In this document: positions 49,763 to 60,000 of the stretch, one piece after another
How the letters are laid out: each line of letters starts with the position of its first letter
How positions within the stretch are numbered: position 1 is the first letter of the stretch
NCBI RefSeq assembly: GCF_022213955.1
Contig: NZ_JAKNTW010000002.1
Coordinates: forward strand, 186,001 to 250,000
Direction: 5' to 3'
Source: Dolomitihabitans soli
GTDB lineage: Bacteria; Actinomycetota; Actinomycetes; Streptosporangiales; Streptosporangiaceae
Length of the DNA stretch: 64,000 bases
Position numbers and translations under genes: made by a program
Notes under the pieces: model-generated
What the model was told of the DNA's origin: nothing
The model's input: the letters and a program-made list of their open reading frames with translations, nothing else
Database searches by the model: none

Positions 49763-50062
49763 GATGCCGCGCCGGCCAAGGACACATTAGAAATCCTTGC
49801 CCTTCGTGTTGCCATAACTACAAAGTGTGATTACATCTAGGGGGACGCCGCCCGCTCCAAGCGCTCGACGGGGGCTCCCCCACATTTGTCGAACGGCACA
49901 GGCACTCGGTCCCTTGAGCAAGGAGCGCCGCCTGCGGGGGAAGGGGGATGATGCGCTCATTCAAGGCATCACCGTCAGTCCACTGCCGACCTCCACCACG
50001 ATTCATCGCACCACCATTGTCCCCGGCACGGCCTGTGCCTGCTTGAGATACCTGTCAGATGG
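49763..50062. other. Upstream region of the PTM cluster
   Basis: Three hundred bases hold no convincing gene; short open frames lack GC3 bias. It is relatively AT-rich at 49788-49840 (ATTAGAAATCC, CATAACTACAAAGTGTGATTAC). It probably contains the promoter of the PTM genes. No regulator gene is in this gap, and no clear operator repeat was found. Confidence 0.4.
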
Positions 50063-50986
50063 ATGCGTGGCATGGATACTCCTCCTCGAATAGAGTCTGA
50101 TTCGCCGTGTCCGCGGCAAACAACGACCGCCCATCCGGAATTTCGCCTCTATTCGATTCTGCGGTGGATCGCCTATCCGATCCTGCTCGCGGCAGTGGTC
50201 TCGACGGCCACCGTGGCGATTCGCTACCGGCTTGATCTCGGCCGGGTCGGCATGATCTTCCTGATCGGCACGGTCGCCTACCTGGCGGCCCTGGAGCGAC
50301 TGATCCCCTACCACCGCGGCTGGCATCCCACCCGCGGCGAGTGGGGCTGGTACGGCGTCTACTTCGTGCTGACCATCGCCGGCGCGGGTCTGGCCCAACT
50401 CCCCGTGACGGCGCTCGTCGGCGCCGTGGCGCTGCCGAAGCCGCTGCTCCCCCTGTGGGCGGAGATCCCGCTGGCCCTGCTGCTCGGCTCGCTGGCCAGC
50501 TACCTGGTGCACCGGCTGGGCCACACCAACCCGTGGCTGTGGCGCCTGCACGGCGTGCACCACGTGCCGGAGAAGGTCAACGTCGCCAACAACGGCGTCA
50601 ACCACATCTTCGACGTCGTGCTTTCGCAGTGCGTCGTCCAACTCGCGCTGGCGCTCGCCGGATTCTCCATGGACTCCGTCTTCGCCGTGGGCCTGTTCGT
50701 CCTGACACAGGGCTACTTCGTGCACGCCAACATCGATGTCCGCATCGGCTGGCTCAACTACGTCCTCGCAAGCCCCGAGCAGCATCGTCTGCACCACAGC
50801 ACCGACCTGTCAGAGGCCGGGCACTACGGCTCCGAGCTGTCGATCTGGGATCGCCTGTTCGGCAGCTTCACCTGGCACCCCGGCCGCCGGCCGGACGCGG
50901 TCGGGCTGCACGACCCGTCGTCGTTCCCCGCGACCGACGCGGTCCTCGCCAGTTTGCTGCACCCCTGGCGCCCTCGGCGCAGCTAG
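50063..50986 (+). CDS. ftdA: Sterol desaturase/fatty-acid hydroxylase-family protein of the PTM cluster
   Basis: The 307-residue membrane protein has four to five hydrophobic segments. The di-iron histidine boxes are HRLGH (150-154), HGVHH (163-167) and HRLHH (241-245), with extra His181 and His221. It belongs to the sterol desaturase/hydroxylase family. The position immediately before a PKS-NRPS of PTM type matches ftdA of the frontalamide cluster and the sterol-desaturase gene of the HSAF cluster, whose product hydroxylates the tetramate part (C-3 in HSAF). A comparable hydroxylation is expected here. The start is ATG 50063 or 50072. Confidence 0.85.
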   Translation: MRGMDTPPRIESDSPCPRQTTTAHPEFRLYSILRWIAYPILLAAVVSTATVAIRYRLDLGRVGMIFLIGTVAYLAALERLIPYHRGWHPTRGEWGWYGVYFVLTIAGAGLAQLPVTALVGAVALPKPLLPLWAEIPLALLLGSLASYLVHRLGHTNPWLWRLHGVHHVPEKVNVANNGVNHIFDVVLSQCVVQLALALAGFSMDSVFAVGLFVLTQGYFVHANIDVRIGWLNYVLASPEQHRLHHSTDLSEAGHYGSELSIWDRLFGSFTWHPGRRPDAVGLHDPSSFPATDAVLASLLHPWRPRRS

Positions 50987-51050
50987 GCCGGCCGAGTCCG
51001 CCTGGCTCAGGACGCCATCCCCTCGCACGCGACAACACAAGGATTCGACG

Positions 51051-54000
51051 GTGACGGATTCAAGCAAGGCCGCCTCTCCCGACACGATAGCGATCATCGG
51101 GATCGGCTGCCGGCTGCCCGGCGGCGCGTCCGACTATCGGGCGTTCTGGCGGAACCTGATCAACGGTAAGGACTGCATCACGCGGACCCCGGCCGACCGA
51201 TACGACGTCACGACGCTCGGCAGCGGCGACAAGGCCAAGCCCGGACGCCTGGTCGGCGGGCGCGGCGGCTACATCGACGGCTTCGACGAGTTCGACCCGG
51301 CGTTCTTCGGCATCAGCCCGCGCGAGGCCGACCACATGGACCCGCAGCAGCGCAAGCTGCTGGAGGTGGCCTGGGAGGCGCTGGAGGACGGCGGGCAGAA
51401 GCCCGCCGAGCTCGCGGGCCGCGACGTCGGCGTGTTCGTCGGCGCGTTCACCCTCGACTACAAGATCCTCCAGTTCGCCGACCTCGGCTTCGACACGCTG
51501 GCCGCGCACACCGCGACCGGGACCATGATGACGATGGTCTCGAACCGCATCTCCTACTGCTTCGACTTCCGCGGCCCCAGCCTCTCTATCGACACCGCGT
51601 GCAGTTCGTCACTCGTCGCCGTGCACCTGGCCTGCCAGAGCCTGCGCCGGGGCGAGACCAGCCTCGCGCTCGCCGGCGGCACGCTGCTGCACATGACGCC
51701 GCAGTACACCATCGCCGAGACGAAGGGCGGCTTCCTGTCCCCCGACGGCCGGTCCTCCCCCTTCGACGCCTCGGCCAACGGCTACGTGCGCGCCGAGGGC
51801 GTCGGCGTGGTCGCGCTCAAGCGCCTGGAGGACAGCCTGCGCGACGGCGACCCGATCCACGCGTTGATCGTCGGCACCGGCGTCAACCAGGACGGCCGCA
51901 CCAACGGCATCACGGTGCCGAACCCCGATGCCCAGGTCCGCCTCATCGAGCGGGTCTGCGCCGACGCCGGCACGGTGCCGGGCGCGCTGCAGTACGTGGA
52001 GGCGCACGGCACCTCGACCCCGGTCGGCGACCCGATCGAGGCCAACGCCCTCGGCCGGGCGCTGTCGATCGGGCGCGAGCCGGGCGCCAAGTGCTACGTC
52101 GGCTCGGTGAAGACCAACATCGGGCACACCGAGTCCGCCGCCGGGATCGCCGGGCTGATCAAGACCGTGCTGTGCCTGAAGCACAAGAAGATCCCGCCGC
52201 ACATCAACCTGGAGCGGATCAACCCCGAGATCGACCTGGCCGCCGCGCCGTTCGAGATCCCCGCCGAGCCGGCCGACTGGCCCGAGCACGAAGGGCCCGC
52301 CCTGGCCGGGGTCAACTCCTTCGGCTTCGGCGGCACCAACGCGCACATCGTGCTGGCGGAGGCGCCGCCCCGCGAGCAGCCCGCCGTGACGCCGACCGAG
52401 CCCGGCTACGGCATCCTCCCGCTCACCGCGCGCGATCCGGCTGCGTTCCCCGAGCTGGTCAAGGGCATCCGGCGCGAACTGGCCGGCGTCGACGGCCCGC
52501 CGGTGGCACTGACCGACCTCGGCTACACGCTGGCCCACCGCAGGCAGCACCTCGACTCCCGCCTGTCGATCGTCTACTCCTCCCGCGCCTCGCTGGACGA
52601 GTCCCTCGCGGCGTACCTGCGTGGCGAGGCGAACCCGCAGGTGCTCCTCGACCAGCGGCGCGACGCGCGGAAGCTCGTCTGGGTCTTCACCGGCATGGGC
52701 CCTCAGTGGTGGGCGATGGGCCGCCGGCTCTTCGAGACCGAGCCCGTCTACCGCGAGGCGATCGAGCGCTGCGACCATGAGATCGGCAAGCTCGCCGGCT
52801 GGTCGCTGATCAAGGAGCTCAACGCCGCCGAGGACGACTCCAGAATGGCGGAGACCTGGCTGGCCCAGCCGGCCAACTTCGCGGTGCAGATCGGCCTGGC
52901 CGCCCTGTGGCGCAAGTACGGCGTGCGCCCGGACGCCGTGGTGGGGCACAGCACCGGCGAGGTCGCGGCGTTCTACGAGGCCGGCGTCTACAGCCTCCAG
53001 GACGCGATCAAGATCGTCGTGCACCGCAGCCGCCTCCAGCAGAAGCTGGTCGGCACCGGCACCATGCTCGCGGTGAGCCTGCCCGAGGCCGAGGCGCTGC
53101 GCCGCCTGCGGGGCCACGGCGACCAGGTCTCGGTGGCCGCGGTCAACAGCCCGACCGCGATCACCCTGGCCGGCGACGAGGACGCCCTGGCGAAGATCGC
53201 CGTCGAGTTGCAGGCCGAGCAGATCTTCGTCAGGTTCCTCAGCGTGCGCGTGCCGTACCACAGCCCGCGGATGGAGCTGATCAAGGATGAGCTGCTGTCC
53301 TCGCTGGCCGACCTGGAGCCGCGCGCCGCGCAGGTGCCGCTCTACCTGACCGGGCAGGAGGGCCTGGCGCGGGGGGACGAGCTCGACGCGGACTACTGGT
53401 GGCGGAACGTCCGCGACGGAGTGCGTTTCCACGCGGCGATCGACCGCCTGGTCGACGACGGCTACGGCCTGTTCCTTGAGGTGGGCCCGCACCCCGTGCT
53501 CGGTCACTCGATCCAGGAGTGCCTCAGCGCCCGGAACGCCGAGGGACGGACCCTGCCCTCGATCCGCCGCCAGGAGGACGAGGCGGCGCGCTTCGCCATG
53601 TCGCTGGCCGCGCTGCACAACCTGGGCGTCGACATCGCGTGGGACGTGCTGCACCCCGCGGGCACGCCGGTGACGCTCCCCCGCTATCCGTGGAAGCGCG
53701 ACCGTTACTGGGTGGAGCCCGCGGCGGTCGAGCAGATCCGGCTCGGCAGGCGCGACCATCCGCTGCTCGGCCGCCGGATGGCCACCGCCGAGCCGACCTG
53801 GGAGGCCACGCTCGACACCGAGGCGCTGCCGTACCTGGGCGATCACCGCATCCAGGACAACGTGTTGTTCCCCGCGGCCGGCTATCTGGAGATGGCCACC
53901 CAGGCGGTGCGGGCGATGACCGGCGGCACGGAGGTGACGCTGGCCGACGTCGAGCTGCGCAAGGCGCTGTTCCTGACCGGCGGCGAGGCCAGGAAGGTGC

Positions 54001-57000
54001 AGCTCTCCTTCGCGGGCGAGGGCGCCGCGTTCACCATCGCGACGATGCCGGGCGCCGGTCAGGACCGGATCGTGCACGCCGGCGGGATCGTCCGCGCCGG
54101 TCAGCCCCGCCGGCTCGGCGCCGCGCTCGACACCGAGGCGATCCGGGCGCGCGGCGGACGCCGTCTCGACGGCCCCGGCTGTTACGCGGCGCTGGCGGCC
54201 ATGGGTTACCAGTACGGCCCCGCGTTCCAGGGCATCGAGGAGGTGTGGATCGGTCCCGGTGAGGCGCTCGCCCGTATCCGCCCGGCCGAGACGCTGGCGG
54301 GCGACGCCGCCGACCACCATTTCCATCCGGCGCTGCTCGACTCCTGCTTCCAGTCGCTGCTGGCCGCGCAGCTCCCGGACGAGGACACCGGCTCGCCGGG
54401 CACCGGCATCCGCCTGCCCCTGTCGATCGGGGAGGCGCGTCTCGGTCCGGTGGGCGACCAGCCGATCTGGGCCCACGCGACGATCGTCAGAGACGACGGC
54501 GAGGAGTTGGTCGGCGACATCGCGGTCTACACCGAAGGCGGCGCGCCGCTGGGCCGGATCGACGGGTTCCGCGCGGTCGACGTGGAGAAGGCGTCGGCGA
54601 CGGTCGGCCTGGGCACGATCGACAACTGGCTGGCCGACCTGACCTGGGTCGAGCGGCCGCTCCCTGCTTGCCCTGTCGGCTCCGCCAACTCTGCTAGCCT
54701 CGTCGGCTCCGCCGACTCTGTTGGCCCCATCGGCTCCGCCGACCCTGCTGGCCCCATCGGCTCCGCCCACCCTGCTGGCCCCGCCAACGACGACGTGCTC
54801 GCCGCCGAATGGCTGATCTTCGCCGACACGCAGGGCGTCGGCGACGAGCTGGCCACGCTGATCCGGGCCCGGGGCGAGCGCTGCCACCTGGTTCGGCCCG
54901 GCTGGAGTTACCGGATGCGCCGGGAACACGGGGAGTCGGCGGTCGTGCCGGGCTCCGCCGCCGATCTCAGGCGATTGTTCGACGAGCTGGGCCCGCCGGC
55001 CGGCCCCGTCGTGCACCTGTGGAACCTCGACCTGCCGCCGATCGACGCCACGTCCGGAGACGAGCTGGGCCGGCACGCGGGCACCGGCGCGTACTCCGTC
55101 GTCGCGTTGGCTCAGTCGATGCTGTCCGCGCGGGCGGGCGGGCGGCTCCACGTCGTCACCCGCGGGACCCAGGCCGTGGCCGCATGTGAGGCCGTCGAGC
55201 CGCTCGGCGCGCCGGCCTGGGGGATCGGCCGGGTGCTGTGGCAGCAGGAACTCACCGCCAACCGGGGCAAGCTGATCGATCTGGACCCAGCGGGCGGCGG
55301 CGACCCGGCCACCCGCCGGACCGAGGCCGCGGCGCTGCTGCGCGAGCTCGCGGTCGACGACGAGGAGGAGATCGCCCTGCGCGGCGATCAGCGTTACACC
55401 AGCCGGCTGCGGCCGGTCGAAGATCTCACCCGCCCGCTGCCGCTCCGCCTGCGCCCCGACGGCAGCTACCTGGTGACCGGCGCGTTCGGCGCGCTCGGCC
55501 GGCTGCTGTGCCGCACGCTGGTCATGCGGGGCGCACGCAGGCTGATCCTGGTGAGCCGGAGCAGGGTCCCCGACCGCGGCCGGTGGCGTGACCTCGACCC
55601 GCGTTCGGCGGCAGGCCGTCAGGTGCGGTTCCTCAGAGAGCTGGAAGCCCTCGGCGCGCAGCCGATCCTGGCCCCGCTCGACATCACCGACGAGACCGCC
55701 CTGACCACCTGGCTGGCCGGCTACCGGGCGAGCGAGTCGCCGCCGATCCGCGGCGTCTTCCACCTCGCGGGCCGGGTCCGCGACACGCTGATCCCGGAGA
55801 TGGACCGGGAGATCTTCGACGCCGCGCACGACGCCAAGGTGGTCGGCGCCTACCTGCTGCACCGCCATCTGCGCGCGGAGCCGCTGGAACACTTCGTGCT
55901 GTTCGCGTCGATCGCCTCGCTGCTGACCACGGCGGGCCAGGCCAACTACGCGGCGGGCAACGCCTTCCTGGACGCGCTGGCGCACCACCGCCGGGCGGCC
56001 GGTCTGCCGGCGCTGAGCATCGATTGGGGTCCGTGGGCCACCGGCATGATCGAGGAACTCGGGCTGGTCGCCCACTACCGCAACAGCCGTGGCATGACCT
56101 CGCTGTCGCCGGACGCCGGCATGGCGGTGCTGGAGCGCGTCATCGGCCAGGACCGCGCCCAGTTGCTGGTCGCGACGGTGGCCGACTGGCAGCTCTTCCT
56201 CGCCTGGTACACAGCGCCGCCCTCGCTGGTGACCGAGTTGGCCGTGGCCGCGAACGACTCGCCGCCGGGTGAGCCCGGCGGTTTCCTCGACACGTTCCGC
56301 GACGCCGACGAGGAGCAGCGCGGGCAGCTGCTGGCGACGCGCTTCACCGCGCTGGCCGCCGATGTCCTCCGGGTCGCGCCGGAGCAGATCGATCAGGTGG
56401 CCAGCCTCAACTCGCTGGGCCTCGACTCGCTGCTCGCGATGGAGCTGCGCGCCCGGATCCAGACCGAGCTCACCCTGTCGTTGCCGGTGGTGGCGTTGCT
56501 GGGCAACGCTCCGGTAAGCGAACTGATCGCGCAGGCGTACGCGAGCCTGGCCGACCTGGTGGCCGCCGGTGAGGGGGGCGGGGGCTCGACGGCGGAGGTG
56601 TTCGGCGACGAGGGGCTCTACCCGCTGACCCAGAACCAGCAGGCGTTGTGGTTCCTGAAGCAGCTCAATCCGGACGGCTTCGCCTACAACATCGGCGGCG
56701 CGGTCGAGGTGCGCGCCCGGCTCGTCCCCGAGCTCATGTTCGCCGCCGTCCGCACCGTGATCGAGCGCCATCCCAGCCTGCGGGCCAACATCGTGCACGC
56801 CGAGGGGCGGCCGATGCAGAAGATCTCCTCCGGCGCCGAGCCCGACCTCGCCCTGTTCGACGTCCAGGACAGGGCGTGGGACGACATCCACCAGATGATC
56901 ATCGACGAGTACCGCAAGCCGTACGACCTGGAATGTGATCCGCTGGTGCGCTTCCGGTTGTTCAAGCGTGGCGACGATCACTGGGTGATCATGAAGGCCG

Positions 57001-60000
57001 TCCATCACATCGTGTCCGACGCGATCTCGACGTTCACCTTCATCGAGGAGATGTTCGAGATCTACGAAGGGCTGCGCCAGGGCAGCCCGGTGGAGCTGCC
57101 GCAGGTCTCGGCGACGTACCTCGACTTCCTCAACCGGCAGAACCAGGTCCTGGCCGATCCCGGCGCGGCCAAGATGCTCGACTACTGGCGGGAGCACCTG
57201 CCGGCCGACACGCCGATCCTCAGCCTGCCCACCGACAAGCCGCGCCCGGCCGTCCAGACCAACAACGGCGCGTCCGAGTTCTTCGTGCTCGAACCCGAGC
57301 TCAGGGAGCGCGTGCACGCCCTGGCACGCGAGCACAACGTGACCGTGTTCGTGGTGCTGATGAGCGCCTACTACATCCTCCTGCACCGCTACTCGGGGCA
57401 GGACGACGTCGTCGTCGGCAGCCCGGTGACCGGCCGTACGGAGACGCGGTTCTCCTCCGTCTACGGCTACTTCGTCAACCCGCTGCCGCTGCACGTGAAC
57501 CTGGGCGGCGAGCCGTCGGTCGCCGAGGTCCTCGCGCAGGTCCGCACGACCGTGCTCAACGGGCTCGACAACCAGGAGTACCCGTTCGTGCTGCTGGTGG
57601 AGAAGCTGGGGCTGCGACACGACCCGAGCCGTTCCGCGGTGTTCCAGGCGATGTTCATCCTGCTCGCCCACAAGGTCACGACCGAGCGGTACGGCTACCG
57701 CCTCGACTACATCGAGCTGCCCGAGGAGGAAGGGCAGTTCGACCTCACGCTGTCGGCCTACGAGGACGAGACGGACCAGCGGTTCCACTGCGTGTTCAAG
57801 TACAACACCGACCTGTTCGTACCGGAGACGATGCGGCGGCTGGCGTCGCACTACGTCAACCTGGTCGACGCGCTGACCCGGGCGCCCGCCGCTCAGCCGA
57901 TCACCCGGCTGGAACTGCTCGGCGCCGAGGAGCGCGGGCGCGTCCTCGCCACGTGGAGCGGCGCCGACCGGCGGGCCCGCTACGACCTGCCGGTGCACGA
58001 GCTGATCAGCCGGATCGCCGCCGAGCGTCCTGACGCGGTCGCCGTGTCGATGCCGTCCGTCTCCGGCCCTCCCCGGCGGCTGACCTACGGCGAGGTCGAG
58101 CGCGACGCCCGCCTGCTGGCGCGGCGGCTGCGCGGGCTGGGGGTCCGCAACGGGTCGGTGGTGGCGTTGTGCCTGGACAAGTCGCCCGAGCTGATCGTCG
58201 TCCTGCTCGCGGTGCTCAAGGCGGGTGGCGCCTATCTGCCGCTCGATCCGGGGCATCCCGTCGACCGGCTGGCCCACCTGGTCCACGCCGCGGGCTGCGG
58301 GCTGGTCATCGTCGACGACTCCGCCCGAGAGCTGCTGGCCGGGCTGCCCGGCGGCGCGCTCACCCTCGGCGACCTGCACCGGATCGCCGATCCGCCGGGG
58401 GCCGAGCCGGAGGTCATCGTCGATCTCGACTCCCCCGCGTACGTCATCTCGACCTCCGGCTCGACCGGCCGCCCCAAGGCGGTGCGGATCAGCCATCGCA
58501 ACCTCGCCTCCGCCTACGGCTCCTGGCGCGAGGAGTACCGGCTGGACCACGACGTCCGGGTCCACCTGCAACTGGCGAGCTTCCCCTTCGACGTCTTCAC
58601 CGGCGACCTGGTCAGGGCGCTGTGCTCGGGCGGCACCCTGGTGCTGATCTCCCGCGAGCTGCTCTTCGACACGGCCCGGCTGTACGAGACGATGCTGGCC
58701 GAGCGGGCCGACTGCGGCGAGTTCGTGCCCGCCGTCGTGCGCGGGCTGATGAGTCACTGCGAGCGCGAGGGCAGAGGGCTCGGCTTCATGCGCCTGCTGA
58801 TCGTCGGCTCCGACGCGTGGAAGGTCGAGGAGTACGAGCGGCTGCGCGCCCTGTGCGGCCCGCGGACCCGCCTGGTCAACTCGTACGGGCTCAGCGAGGC
58901 GACCATCGACAGCACCTACTTCGAAGGCCCGGTCGACGGGCTCGAACCAAGCCAGATGGTGCCGATCGGACGCCCGTTCCCGAACAGCGCGCTCTACATC
59001 CTCGACGAGTACGGCGAGCCCGTGCCACCCGGCGTGCCCGGGGAGCTGTGGATCGGCGGTGAGGGGGTCGCGATGGGCTACGCCGGAGATCCGGAGCAGA
59101 CGGCGCGGCGTTTCGTCACCCTCAGCCTGAACGGCGAGCCCACCCGTCTCTACCGGACCGGCGACCTCGCGCGGTGGGATGCAGGCGGCGGCGTGCACCT
59201 GCTGGGACGCGCCGACACGCAGGTCAAGGTGCGCGGCCACCGCGTCGAGCCGGGCGAGATCGAATCCCAGCTCACCGCCTGGCCCGCCGTGGAGCAGGCG
59301 GTGGTCACGGTGCGCCAGGACGCGCACGGTGACAGCACGCTGTGCGCCTACTGCGTCCCGGCCGCCGGTGCGGTCCTCGATCTGCGCGAGCTGCGCCGGC
59401 ATCTCACCGGTTACCTGCCGACCTTCATGATCCCGTCGTACTTCGTCGAGCTGCCCGCGTTGCCGCTGACGTCCAACGGGAAGATCGACACGGCGGCGCT
59501 GCCCGCCCCGACGGCCGGCGCGGGCAAGCCGGCCTACGAGGCGCCGGTCACGATCTACGAGCTGCGGATGGCCGAATACTGGAAGGAGTTGCTCGGGCTG
59601 GAGGATGCCGGCCTGCACGACGACTTCTTCGAGGCGGGAGGCAGCTCGATCAAGCTGATCGAGCTGATCTACCTGCTGCGTGCCGGGTTCGGCGTCGCCA
59701 TCCCGGTCAGCCGGCTGTTCAAGGTCACGACGTTGCACGGCATGGCCCTCGCGGTGGAGCAGGCCGTCAACGGGGGGAGCGCCGACGTCCAGCCGTACCT
59801 TGTCTTCGGCGGCGGGCAGACGGTCTTCTGCTTCCCGCCGGCGGGCGGCCATGGGCTGGTCTACCGGGCGCTCGCCGCGCACCTGCCGGAGTACCGCCTG
59901 GTGGCGTTCAACTATCTGTCCGGCGACGGCAAGGTCGGGCGGTACGCCGACCTGGTCGAGGCCGTCCAGGCCGAGGGGCCCTGTCTCCTGTTCGGCTACT

